A stretch of 64,000 nt of DNA from Schoenoplectus triqueter (lineage: Eukaryota; Streptophyta; Magnoliopsida; Poales; Cyperaceae). A program made the translations under genes and the position numbers. Numbering within the stretch: the first letter of the stretch is position 1; every line of letters starts with the position of its first letter. Below, in pieces: positions 51,888 to 62,732 of this stretch. The notes below the pieces were generated by a model. The model was given only the letters and a program-made list of their open reading frames with translations. It searched no databases and was not told the origin of the DNA. The DNA is taken from positions 1 through 64,000 of the forward strand of contig CAXKVV010000115.1 in assembly GCA_964058805.1 (NCBI GenBank). Reading direction: 5' to 3'.

Positions 51888-52310
51888 TATCTACAATATG
51901 AATGATGAACCCTATTGTTAGCGTATTTTAATTTTACAGCAAAAAATATTAGTCCAAATTAAAATAAAAAACATACAATATAGATGAGAAGAGAGTGCTA
52001 AATATAGATATTGACTGGATCTCGTCGAAAGACACACTTTCAGTTGGAAACTCCTGTAATAGTAACAATGATTGTTTTAAAGAAATGACCTGAAGCAGAA
52101 GGAAGATTGCTAGGTGTATAGTAATATATAAAAAAAAAAAATCTGAGATCGAGTTTAAAACTCTGTCCAAACTTTATGCTGATTTTTTAATTACAAATAA
52201 ATAAGCAAATGTAAAAAAATAATAATCTGAGACCGAGTTTAAAATTTGATACCGACACATGAGACTGAGTTTCAAACTTGATTCAAACTATTAATGTAAA
52301 AAAAACATAA
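51888..52310. mobile_element. Isolated right end of the Mutator-like element family
   Basis: This segment matches the right part of the element at 60385-61640. Shared phrases in order are caatatgaa(t/c)gatgaaccctattgttag, gtattttaattttacagcaaa, gttggaaactcctg, aacaatga and several cgagtttaaaactc/gagtttcaaact motifs, ending actattaatgtaaaaa. The left half of the element is missing. It is an old truncated copy. Confidence 0.65.
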
Positions 52311-53080
52311 TACTCAGCTATTTTTCTATTTTTTATTTTATTTACCATAAAAATATGCCCAATTCACGCCCCCTCCCCTCCCCTCCCTTTCCCCTTCTCT
52401 TTCAGTCTTTCCACTAAACAACCACATCTCTAAGGCTGTGCTTCATGACGAAGAGGGAAAGAGTAGAAGACGGAAGGGGAGGGCAGAGGTGACGAGGGGA
52501 GACCATCCTTCAAATCGGGGATAACGATTGGAGGAAAACGTATTAGATTTTTGTATTTCGTTCACCTCGTCTTTCGTCCTTTCCCTTCGTTTCCTCTTCT
52601 ACACTGATGATTCTAAGGCGAGTAAATCATCGCTGGAAACGACATCCTCTGTAGAGCAAAAAAACTCTCAAAGTGGAGTGCTTTTTAATTTGATCCGTTC
52701 GATCAAAAATTAATGATTCTGATTTAACAATAATAATCTCTAGTGCATCAAAATTCGTGCTTAGACTTCCTAACAATAATGTGTGCCAACATAGCTGGGG
52801 AGAGTATTCTGTGGAGTTCTTTTTCTGTGAGGAGTTTTTAAAGGTTAATCACAACGGCTCATTTTAATACGGTAGAGAAGTTTAAATATGAATTTTAATG
52901 CACGGAGTTTATTATTATTAAATCAAAACCGTTAATAACGGATCAGATAAAAAAAAACACTGACAGCTTTTCTTTTGCTCTAAAAAAGATACCATTTCAC
53001 ATAACTGGTCATCTCTCTCGTCTCCTCCCCTCCCCTCCCCCGCTCTGAATACCTCGCTCTGGAGCGCTGAAAGACTACAC
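52311..53080. other. Pyrimidine/purine-tract region upstream of the WRNIP1 relic
   Basis: Two similar pyrimidine tracts (ccccctcccctcccctccc near 52370 and cctcccctcccctccccc near 53021) bracket about 650 bp that includes a purine-rich stretch (52455-52500). A 61-codon open frame at 52528-52713 has no recognised content. The second tract could be part of the old promoter of the adjoining pseudogene. Confidence 0.35.
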
Positions 53081-53084
53081 CTCA

Positions 53085-54560
53085 CGCCTCAGAACTGATG
53101 CGACCCGCTACACTCGGCTCGTTTCTTGGTCAAGACCACCTCCTCGGTCCCAACTCCCTACTTCGCTCCCCTTCCGACAAGTTCCTCCCCTCCATTATAC
53201 TCTGGGCCCGCCTGGAAGTGGTAAGACCTCCATGGCCCGTTCTCTTGCTGCCTCACTGCTGTTGAAACCCCGGCTTGTGCTCCTCTCCGCAGTCTCCTCC
53301 ACCGTTCGCGACTTGAGAGACGCAATTGAGTCAGCCAGGCGCGCTCGGCTGACCTGTGCCACATCTCTCTTCATAGATGTGATACACCAATTCTCACGGG
53401 TTCAACAGAATGCATTGCTACCAGCAGTGGAGGACGGATGGCCTTGCTCTCCTAGCTGCGACCACAGAAAAATACCTCTTTCCATCTGTCCACACCTCTC
53501 CTCTCCTACTGCCTTGTGCTTACTCTGAGGCTCTCTTTCATCACTGGTGGGACCAACGTGTGATGCCGCTGATTTCCTGTCGGTTAATTGTGATGGGTGA
53601 GATCCTCTAGAGGACTCTAAGGTAGAGCAATTATTCGAACTCATTAGGGCTGTCAGATTTATATTATGGACTGTCCGAACTTAATCTTCATTTTTAAATT
53701 TACAGGGTCCACTCAAATCCGGATAATTTACCCCATATAGTACTTTAAGAGATGTGAATTCGCAGATGGGGACGCCCGAGTTGCATTAAATGCACTTGAG
53801 GTTGCTGCATCTCTTGCTGCCATGAGTACCGCTGAGTTGTCTGATGGTGATTGTTCAATTACTGTTGATTATTTATCAAATCTTTTCAAATTGGGTATAT
53901 TTATTGAATGCAAAAAAATAGTAAGAAGTAAATAACGAATTTATTGTTACCCACAATTATATGGAACATTGCCAGTCATATATTCTTCATTTGATGAGTA
54001 ATGAAAAATGCATGATTTTGGATTGTCATGAAACAGGTCCACAATTGGTATAAACCAGCTTATGCTGGTAGAACAATTGTCTGGTTATATGTTATCAATT
54101 CCCTTCTATAAGGGATACCGCCGTGGCTTACTATTTACTATAGTTTTAGATTGAAGTCGGCACTTTGAAATTTTCAGGTGGCACCATTTCTGTAACCCTG
54201 GACCATATCAAAGAAGCAGTAGAAGTACTTGGCCTATGACCGGGTGGCGAGGAACACTACAACTTAATCAGTGCACTACACAAGTCCATACATGAGAGTG
54301 ATACTGATGCATCCATCTACTGTCTTTCAAGAATGCCAGAAGCTGGTGAACAACCGCTCTACGTTACTCGCCGTCTTGTGCATTCCGCCTCAGAGGACGT
54401 TGGCATCGCAGACCCCACTGCGCTTAACCAGGCATGCCTGAGTGCGATGTCTGCCTTGCTCAGTGTATCACGTACTTGGCACTTGTCACAGAGGTACCTG
54501 CCACCGTCCCTATTAGGAAGGAAATTTCTAAACTGGCCGCTGGATGAGAAGTTACTGTGA
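53085..54560 (+). pseudogene. Decayed WRNIP1/MgsA (RarA)-type AAA+ ATPase gene
   Basis: Intact WRNIP1/MgsA proteins are clamp-loader-like ATPases acting at stalled replication forks. Family motifs appear in order but in shifting frames: MRPATLG and GQDHLLGP (53098-53160), Walker A GPPGSGKT (about 53205-53228) just after a one-base loss near 53206, LSAVSSTVRDLRDAIE, a Walker B reading FIDVIH (53370-53390) where the family has DE, NALLPAVEDG, ATTE in another frame, NCDG, DARVALNALE (about 53775-53810), TLDHIKEAV (about 54200), [32 protein letters not shown], and finally [11 protein letters not shown] in a third frame. A segment after ATTE and the helix after LNQ are missing. Intron-like gaps at about 53615-53770 and 53890-54178 remain, so this is a degenerate duplicate and not a processed copy. 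Confidence 0.85.
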
Positions 54561-55224
54561 AAGATATTTGGTGATGATTATGATTGGGTTACTTTTTTTA
54601 ACCTGCCTCAATTTCTTTTGAGACTAAAGGCTTTGTTGTTGTTGGCGGGTGCTTCCTACTGATGCGAGAGCTGAGGTGTTTTGTACTCCAAATCTCGCAG
54701 CCTATTGTAAATACTAGCTTGGCGCTTTCTATATTAATATATAAGATCTTCTCATGCATAAACATTTTGAACAATATATAAATATTTTTGAAGTGCAGGT
54801 CGTCTTCTCACTGACACAAAATGTCTCCTTATATTTCTTTTTTAAAATGGAAGCAGGGATTTAGCCAAAGTTTGGAATTTAATATTAATATATGAGATTG
54901 GATTTTTTTAATTAATATACAGCAGGAAAATTCTGGCAGATGGTACATATTTGCTTTCTGATATTTATACAAGTAAATTAAATAAAAGCTAAAATTTTAC
55001 AAAAAAAAATATTAACGGCCAAAAGATATGCAATAAAGCACGTCATTCATCGTCTTAAACCATTCTTTGCTGTCACCAACTAAATGAAAATAATAAAAAG
55101 AAGAAACAAGAAAATACAATGACAAGGTACACGTGGCCTTTTGTAAACTGTTTTAATTATTCAACCTTTAGCGCATAAATTTCGAATTACGTTTCTTTAT
55201 TTTAACCATAGAAATCTCAGTGCT
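54561..55224. other. Intergenic and SUVH upstream region
   Basis: The first ~170 bp may be the old 3' region of the WRNIP1 relic. The rest is AT-rich and leads to the TATA box at 55225. No gene or repeat recognised. Confidence 0.35.
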
Positions 55225-55232
55225 TATAAAAG
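55225..55232 (+). promoter_or_regulatory. TATA box of the SUVH-like gene
   Basis: The motif tataaaag sits in cagtgcttataaaagctggcc. About 30 bp downstream the sequence becomes pyrimidine-rich (ctctcgttctctccgcttact), typical of a plant transcription start. A probable leader exon would run from about 55257 to 55404, where ccag/gttctt is a possible donor. The assignment to the SUVH gene rests on position and orientation. Confidence 0.55.
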
Positions 55233-55659
55233 CTGGCCGTTTGCCTCTCACTGTGCTAACTCTCGTTCTCTCCGCTTACTTGCTGTGTCACCGCTCTTGT
55301 CTTTTCACCCTTTACAAACAGAGCCGCTGCTTTTGGAATACTAGGAGAAAAGCAAAGTCGCTCTCCTATTAAAAGCTACAAGGCGAGTTCATCTCTGAGA
55401 CCAGGTTCTTTCCTCAAATTTGACTTCTCTCTTTTCTTTTACCTTGTTAAAGAATTATCTGAACAATGCATTTTGTCCGAAAGATTCTCTTACATTCATT
55501 GCGGTAATTGTTTTCTTTGTCCAAAGTTATTTGCAATTTCTCACTCTTAGGGATTCACCAAAGAAAGACAATTAAGAGAGGTTTGGGATATCCCACAATT
55601 GTAATCCCAAAGATCAGAAGGATTGCATAAGCTCTTGTGTAAAATTGAACGAGCACGGA

Positions 55660-55804
55660 GCCTTCAAAGGTTCTACACATGCCTACGTTACTCGCTGGGA
55701 GCGAGCCTTTTAGAAAGGTCACCGAAACCAAGGTAAACCGAAAACCAAAAATACTGCCCCTGTACCCCAATGAGTAACGTAGGCACGTTACGAACCTTTG
55801 AAGA
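55660..55804. repeat. Inverted repeat (hairpin) in the SUVH leader intron
   Basis: The arm near 55661-55699 (ccttcaaaggttc...acgttactcgctggg) pairs with the arm near 55765-55803 (ccccaatgagtaacgt...gaacctttgaag), about 39 bases each with only a few mismatches and a loop of about 65 bases. A third partial copy of the arm (agtgagtaatgtagctttgaag) follows at about 55831-55853. It could be a small fold-back transposon remnant or a structured RNA segment. Confidence 0.75.
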
Positions 55805-56028
55805 TCATGGTCAAGCCTCTTTGCTCCAGTGAGTAATGTAGCTTTGAAGACTCTTAGTTGAGGTTGGGGAAGTTTTCAAATAAATGGGAACAGGAACACA
55901 AAATCAATCATGAAGACCCAAAGCCTGAACCCAAGTTGGAAGAAATGGAAAGTAATTACATTTTACGTACGAAAAGAGCCATAGAATATAACAAAGAATA
56001 CTATGCTACGGTTTAAATTTTCTACTTA

Positions 56029-56044
56029 CCCCCCCCCCCCCCCC
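56029..56044. repeat. C16 homopolymer
   Basis: Sixteen uninterrupted C residues lie in the inferred SUVH leader intron. Such runs are unstable and prone to sequencing length errors. Confidence 0.9.
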
Positions 56045-56319
56045 AAAGATTTTCAAGAAGCCTTGACTAAGGACGTAAATGACAGCTTCAGTTTTAGGCT
56101 AATTCATACCGTTTATGCATTTCATCTCACCGCTGTAAATAACTGCAGAAGAAAGATTTTCTTGTATTCGTCTTTTTTGGAATAGTTCGGAATAAAATGA
56201 GTATAACAGCTTTTTCAAATGCTATCTGACAACCTCACAGTATGTGCTGGTAGGATACAATGTCTGACGAGTCGTACTTAATACCTTTTCTTTCTTCGAT
56301 CACAGCTCTGATATTGACC

Positions 56320-59300
56320 ATGGAAACAGGAGAAGGCAGAATCTCATCACCTTCAGCTTTATCACTGATGAGTGAATTGAGAAGCCAAATAGAGCAGAGA
56401 TTGGATTCACAAGAGGAGAGGTTCAACCGATGGATGAAAGTACAGGAGGAGAAGGCATCTCAAACCGATCTTCGGTTCCAGCTAATTGTTAAACAAATGG
56501 ACAGTATTCAAGCAGCTTTGAGGAACCTTTCAGCGGCCAATTTACCAACTCCAACTCGAGCAGTTCCTTCAACCAATCTGCACTGGCCAGCACCTCCTCA
56601 CATCTCAGACAGACTGATTCCTCCCCATAGCTCAGCTTCACCACATAATTCAGGCCCTTGTAGCACAACACTACCTCTCAACCCAATCCTCAGACCAAGA
56701 AATGATCTTCACTTCTCTTTCGACTCAGGTTCTTTTTCTTTCTCTATTCATCTCAGTTGACTTCTTCTCTTCTCGTCTTTTTTCCATGTTATCAGCAACA
56801 ATCTTTTATATGTGAAACTGTCATGATCTGACAAGCCTGGTGCAAGAAAAGAATATAGAACTAATAGTTATTGGTGACGCCGGGATTGTAATTAAATCAG
56901 TTGGATCTGATAAGGCTAATAAGAAGGGTTGTGAGTTAATAAAGGGTGAATGTGGCCCAAATATCTGCAGAGGAAGCGTGGCCCATTATGAGTTGATGGT
57001 TAATTCAGAGTAATGGAGAAGAAAGGAGGCCACTCGAATGGAGAGGATCCAGGGTCTGTTGCTTAGAAGTTAAATGCAGGCCTCAGATAGTAGTTTTGCT
57101 ATTTTGTTTTATTCAAGCTTTGTAGCTATATGTAGGAGATTGATCAATGTTATAGCTGTCGATCAAATGAATGAACTCTTTATTATCTCAACATTTATTC
57201 ACTATTTTCTTGTATCGTTGCTTGGTTCTATGCAATAAACATCTTTTAACCCCAAAATTATCCCAATTTTCATACTGTTTGATAATCTTTCTATCAAATT
57301 ATCTCCATAAACTTGTAATCGATCAATTGAGATCGTTACAGAAACTTTACATCAATTATTGTTAATATTGCAATCTCTCATTCTAGTATGCTACCATCGA
57401 TTTTTTCTGCTTTAGCCCTCAAAATTGTAATCTTTCAAGAATGTCCTCGAAAATTTTCAAGAAGCCTTTATTGAGGATATTAATCTCAGATCATGTGTTG
57501 TGCTAATTCACATAGTATTTGTAATTCCCCAATTTGAAAGAAATTTTCATCTCAAAACAATTTATAATTCTCATAGTGTTCTAATTTTCTTTCCCAAATC
57601 AGATGGATATATGTCAAAACTTATCATATAACTATTAATTATGGTCTTAAGAATAGCACCTTTGATATATTGATTTGATGCTGTAAATGCTAGTAGAGGA
57701 ACCTTCACAGTCTAAATAACTGCAAGACAAAGACTTATTTTCATTTTTCTCTATTGAGATTTGAGAAAGATGAAGAATTAAGATGCGAACAATATATTAT
57801 ATAAATGCTCTCTGTCTGACAAATGGTATCTTCTGGTAAAGTACCAATCTTAGCGATGTAGAGCATATCATCTCATACTGTACCCCTTAGCTGTCTCTTG
57901 ATTAACAACTAGTTTATATGTTATAGAAAATACCAGTATCAGGGTCTATGTGTCTGACAAGCTAGTTGAAGACCATAATCAACTATACATATTCTTCTTC
58001 TGTTTTGACATTTCTTTTGTCAATGTGCAGCCAACACTTCAACCGTAAAAATAGAAGAATGTACAAACTTATCTCCCGCAGCCTTGTCAAAAGAAATTGA
58101 AGAAGTGAAGCCAGTCCATTTGGAATTGGATATCCTGCAGACCCCCTATCAAACCAACCCAATATACCCAGTTGTACCTGAAGTCCCACCTGGTTTTGAT
58201 GCCAAGCAACTGACTGTCCAGATTGTTAAATTTAAGCGAAGTTCATCAGTGCCGGTCAATGCTACACCGATATCCGTATCTCCAGTGAAGTTGGGTCGGG
58301 GACGAAAGAGCAAAACACCTGTCTCAGATGAAAAGCCAGAAAGCAAGAAACTCAAGCTGGCGGTAAGGGGATTAAGCAGAGAACTTGCTTTGCTGGTTTC
58401 TTCTACCAATTCCGTGACTCAACCTCGAGCTCATGTAGAGGCGATCCTATCAACATTCAATGCCATCAGGTGTAGGCTAGAGCAAATTAGTGAAGAAGAT
58501 GGTGCGAAGAAGCGACAAGACATGTCAGCAGGAAAAATCATGAGTGAAAATAAGTTGATGACAAACGAGATGAAGCGGGTCGGTCCTGTGCCTGGTGTGG
58601 AGGTCGGCGACATTTTCTATTTTAGGATGGAAATGCGTGTTGTGGGGTTGCATTCTCTCCCCATGGCAGGGATTGATAACATGATAGATGATGGCAACTT
58701 AATTGCAATAGCTATCGTGGCCTCTGAGGGATATAAAAATGAAGTTGATAAGGCTGATGAGATGGTATACATTGGCCAAGGGGGGAATGGTAGGGATCTA
58801 GAGAAGAAAGGCGACCAAAAGCTCGAGGGAGGAAACTATGCAATGAAACAAAGCTTTCTTGATAAAAAACCAATCAGAGTTATAAGGAGTATTAAGGACC
58901 CATTCATGCCGGCAAACAGCATTTATATCTATGACGGGTTGTACAAGATCATAGAGTGGCAGGAAGACTATGAAGAGGGATTTAAAATTTTCAAGAATAA
59001 ATTAGTGAGAGAAACAGGCCAACCTGATGGATTCGCCATTTGGAAAATGATAGAGCAGTGGAAAAAGGAGCCCTTTTCTAGAGGGTTAGTACTAACCTTT
59101 GATCTGTCATCAGGTGTAGAGAGTATACCTGTTGTTGTCGTGAATGAAGTGGATAATGATCCCCAACCAGATAATTTCACATATGCCACTGGGATGGTGC
59201 CTGAACAAACTATGACAGAGAAGGGCATGGTGCTGGAAGGATGCAAGTGCAATGAAGTGTGCGTTATACGACCAGGGAGGAAAGTACGTGATGGGGCGGT

Positions 59301-59997
59301 TGCAGATAAGGACATATGCTACCAGGATGGTTGTTATTGCATGATAAACAATGGAGGTCTTCTTCCTTATAGCTCGTCAGGTCTGTTGGTTAAACGGTTG
59401 CCCATGTTGTACGAATGTGGTTTATGTTGTGAGTGCAAGCCTCATTGCCGAAACAGGGTAACACAGAGGGGTGTGAAGCTTCATTTTGAGGTTTTTCGGA
59501 CTGAAAATCGTGGGTGGGGACTCCGATCATGGGACCCAATCCGGGCTGGCTCATTTGTGTGCGAGTTTGTGGGTGAAAGTTTGGAGACCACAGATGTGGA
59601 CAGTGAGTATGTGTTTTGCGCAACTGACCCTGGAGAGAAGGTATCAAACTGGAATCGGGGTATGGAGCTGGCTGAAAATGGGGGGGATGGGAAGTGTTAT
59701 GAGTCTGAGCTGGTACCAATACCGGTACAGATGCCTGCGATGAAAAATGCAAAAGAGCTTGGAAACGTGTCGCGCTTCATCAATCACAGTTGTGACCCAA
59801 ATCTGTTGTGGCAGTTGGTCCTGCATGGCCATGGAGACGCCCAGTCCATACACATCATGTTTTTCGCTGTGAAGCACATCCCACCTATGACTGAACTAAC
59901 GTATGATTACAACGGCAATGCAAAGGAGAGAAGGGGTAGAGAAGCCGGAGCTAAGAAATGCCTCTGTAGCTCTGTGAACTGCCGGGGGGGATTTTAA
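56320..59997 (+). CDS. SUVH-class histone H3K9 methyltransferase (SRA-SET), two coding exons inferred
   Basis: SUVH proteins bind methylated DNA through an SRA domain and methylate histone H3 lysine 9. The long exon 58031-59997 starts at a tgtgcag acceptor and has no early ATG. Counting residues from the TTG at 58084: SRA/YDG about 167-320 (YDG 283-285), pre-SET cysteines 387-455, SET about 465-610 with NHSC 567-570 and ELTYDY, post-SET CLCSSVNC 626-633. It looks closest to the SUVH1/3 group. The pre-SET has about 20 extra residues between C393 and C417. For the N-terminus I infer exon 56306-56728: strong pyrimidine tract and cacag acceptor, ATG at 56320, donor tcag/gttctt, phase matching the long exon. 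The joined product would be 791 residues. This first exon encodes a coiled coil and a Pro/Ser-rich stretch and may be of retrotransposon origin. The domain call is firm; the first exon is less certain. Confidence 0.8.
56819..57340. mobile_element. Solo LTR in the SUVH intron
   Basis: The 522-bp segment begins tgtcatgatctgac and ends gatcgttaca (TG...CA). It is flanked on both sides by the same 5 bp, gaaac (56814-56818 and 57341-57345), a perfect LTR-retrotransposon target duplication. An aataaa signal at about 57233 fits an LTR R region. No internal element sequence remains between two LTRs, so it is a solo LTR left by recombination. It lies inside the inferred intron 56729-58030. Confidence 0.85.
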
Positions 59998-60384
59998 ATA
60001 AAAATATATTCTGTACTTAATGACTTAGTTTGACTTTTTTGTGTGTGTGTGTACAGTGTTGAAGTTCAGTTAAGGAATAATATGTAGGATGAGCATGATG
60101 CATCTTTTCGTTAGTAAACTGGGTTAACTTTGGCTGGCACACGTTTGCTAATCAGCTAATACATTAGTTTCAAATCCTATATGCTTCATTTCTAATTTTG
60201 TCTCGTGCTTTTAGTATTTCTTCTGTCAGATTATCTTGTCTGGAAATATCAATCGAGATGTACCTCCTGTAATTCTTCACTGAGATTAGCTAAATTTTGT
60301 TGGGGACTTGGGTGCTCCACATTTTTTTAGTAAATGAAAAAAAAACACCGAAACTGGCTAAAAAAAGCCAACTTTTACGGCAGC
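59997..60384 (+). terminator. SUVH 3' end region
   Basis: An aataaa hexamer overlaps the stop codon region (59997-60002), followed by t-rich sequence and a short gt repeat at about 60040-60053 (a common downstream GU-rich context). Where cleavage occurs cannot be told. The rest up to 60384 shows nothing recognisable. Confidence 0.35.
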
Positions 60385-61640
60385 CAACTTTTACGGCTGT
60401 AGTCTGGATCGAGTTTCAACTCGGTTCCAGGAGCCGGGACCGAGTTTTCAGTTTTTTTTTACATTTGTGTATTATATAAAAAATATAGTATAATAGTTAG
60501 TAAATTGATCTAAAATATTATAATAAAAATTAAAATAAAGGTTTACAAAATCAAATATAAGTACGATTAATATATTATTTTAAAATAATGTCAAACAAAT
60601 TAAAATATTACAATAACAGTTAAAATCCAATTGTTCTAGCATAGGTGTTTTATCAGTAAATTGTGTACACGAGTGCTTCATACCTCGATTAATAAAAAGA
60701 ATAGACATTTGCCACTCTTTAACTATTTCTTCGACATTCATCGCATCTTCAATTTCATCCTCCTCGGCATCCAGGTGCCACACTTCCTCTTCGTTATCCT
60801 CATCCACATCCACATTTTGTACCGGAGCACAGGATGATCGCTGCTCCTGATTTTGAGAGTGGGTTCTTTCTTCAGCCATGACTAGATTACTACTTCCAGA
60901 AATACTGGTCGGATCATAGTTGTCAGATTCAGATATTGATTCGGATTCAACTACTAGCTCCAGTGTTTTATACTTGGCTGGTACGGAGCTGTTGTTTTAA
61001 TCATTCCTCAAATTTCATCAGAAACAACCCAAATAAGCTATAAAAAAATCACCTGAACCTGCTGGTGCAGTATTGATTCGTGCACTAATACTGATGGTGA
61101 ATTGGCAAAGGAGTAGCTCCAAACTAGCATGAATCTGCATCTTCAAGTCATGAAGATTTATTATCTCGTCGGCAGAAAATGTGTACCCGGCACGAATATC
61201 GTAACTCACGCCAGTTGAAGTGTTCAGGATTTGACCTCTGTGATACACATTGATCAACAATATTTTCGTCTCTACAATATGAACAACAAACCCTACTGTT
61301 AGTGTATTTTAATTTTAGAGCAAATAAATCGGCTCTGGATCTGTCGAAAAAAAAATCAGTTGGAAGCTCTTGCAGCAATAACAATGACAATTTTGAGAAA
61401 ATAGTTGGCTGAAAGAAGATGAAGAAGAAAGGGACTGAGACTAAATTTAAAATTGGGACTGAGTTTAAAACTCAGTCTAACTTCCTTGGACCGAGTTTTA
61501 AACTCAGTCTCAGCTTCTTCCTGTCATTTTCAAATACATACAAACGTAATAAAAAAAAATCTGGGACTGAGTTTCAAACTCGGTCCCGGCATCTAGAACC
61601 GAGTTTAAAACTCGGTCCAGACTATAATGTAAAAATTCTT
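60385..61640. mobile_element. Internally deleted Mutator-like element (MULE)
   Basis: The left end (tagtctggatcgagtttc at 60400, then aactcggttccagg, gccgggaccgag) matches the reverse complement of the right end (tagtctggaccgagtttt from 61624 inwards, then aactcggttctag, gccgggaccgag). The terminal inverted repeats are about 60-70 bp. Extra copies of gagtttaaaactcag lie subterminally at about 61440-61600. A decayed transposase N-terminus lies inside on the minus strand. The catalytic region is absent. I do not see a clean 9-bp target duplication. A second copy of the right end is at 51888-52310. Confidence 0.65.
60580..61290 (-). pseudogene. MULE transposase N-terminal remnant
   Basis: Reading on the minus strand from about 61290, the peptide phrases VYHRGQILNTSTGVSYD, DLKMQIHASL, QFTISISARINTA and GSGDFF match the layout of the N-terminal region of plant Mutator-like transposases. 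After a stop at about 61018 the frame resumes with an acidic stretch (LELVVESES, NEEEVWHLDAEEDE, IVKEWQM), as in the region before the catalytic domain. There is no DDE domain, zinc finger or further coding sequence. Family recognition is from memory of motif layout. Confidence 0.55.
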
Positions 61641-62159
61641 TCCTTTTTGACCAATTTTGATGTTTTTTTTTTCAAAATAAAAAAAATCCGTGGGTTCTCT
61701 GGTCCTTCCAATCTAAAGGACCTCGCTTTGAACTTCCGTCGAGTGACTTCTCTCTAATTGATATTGATAAATACTAAATAGTGATATGCCATGGAGTATG
61801 TTCGTTAAACTTGGGATCTGCTGTTTGCTTAATTTGATTAGGAAAGGAAGCAAGAGTGGTATAATCTGGTACGATTCTCGAATTTTAGTGTGCTCTAACT
61901 GCAGTTGAGCTTAAATGTGTTTTGTGTGGTACCAACTACCAAACCAGATGTTAACTTGTATATATGTTTCTTATGAATTAACTGGGCCTAATAGTGCAGA
62001 AGGCTCTGGGTTCTTCCTACAGAATTCTGCAACCGGACAAGGTAGAATTAGCACAAAAAAAGAGAGGAAAAGGTTCTGCTCTGTCTTGGAAAAACAAGAA
62101 TTAATTGCAACATCTTTTCTGTATTAATTGCCAATTCATTCTTAAAAAATTGTTTGCTT
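61641..62159. other. Intergenic, no recognised feature
   Basis: A stretch with moderate GC and an open frame at 61915-62127 that matches nothing I know. No repeats or RNA genes visible. Confidence 0.4.
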
Positions 62160-62345
62160 GCAAAGATTAGTTATAAATTAATTAATATTTAATTATTTAA
62201 AATAATTAATAAATACGAGTTGGATCGAGTCAGGTATGAATCAAGATTTTTTGATCCGAACATAATTAGATTGGGATCAAATCAAATAAAAAATAATAAT
62301 AACTCGATCCGAATCCGACCTGTCCCGAGCAATTGACACTCCTAC
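62160..62345. mobile_element. hAT-like fragment (copy 2 of 2)
   Basis: Motifs match the fragment at 51690-51880 in order: attataaattaattaatattt, gtcaggtatgaatcaagatttt, gatccga, aataactcgatccga, ending caattgacactccta. The copy is more degraded than the first. The flanking 62346-62732 shows nothing recognisable. Confidence 0.5.
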
Positions 62346-62732
62346 TTCCCTCGTACTTTGTTTTTCTCGTTTTTTTTTGGCTTTTACTCATGTCACAATC
62401 TACAAACGCTTTTCCTATTTTATTAATGAAATATCATAGCATTTCGTCTGCTACCTAAGAAAAAAATGCTGTGTTCTTTATTCTGTGCTATCTTCATTTC
62501 TCTAGCTCTCTTCATTCATTAATTGATAATAATTCTCAGCGTTTGTGTAGTAGATGAAGATTTATAACTCTGTGTAATTTCAAACACATATAAGACGGCC
62601 TTGTTCAATTTGTAAAAATATTCATTTCAGACCCTCCACTTCTAAAATTTAACCTTTTAGGATCTCAAAATGTGTGAACCTCAAGACAATATAAAGTAAC
62701 AATTGAGTTGTTGGGTATATATATAGAGAGAA

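Noticed and set aside
53232..53528. 98-codon open frame as a small intact gene
   Set aside because: It is only one frame of the WRNIP1-type relic; flanking motifs continue in other frames and the Walker A lies just before its first Met.
58084..58086. Start of the SUVH protein at 58084
   Set aside because: The codon there is TTG, and the frame stays open upstream to a splice acceptor at 58030; a spliced upstream exon is a better explanation.
58149..59877. Several minus-strand and other-frame open stretches over the SUVH exon
   Set aside because: They are shadows of the strongly conserved SRA-SET reading frame.
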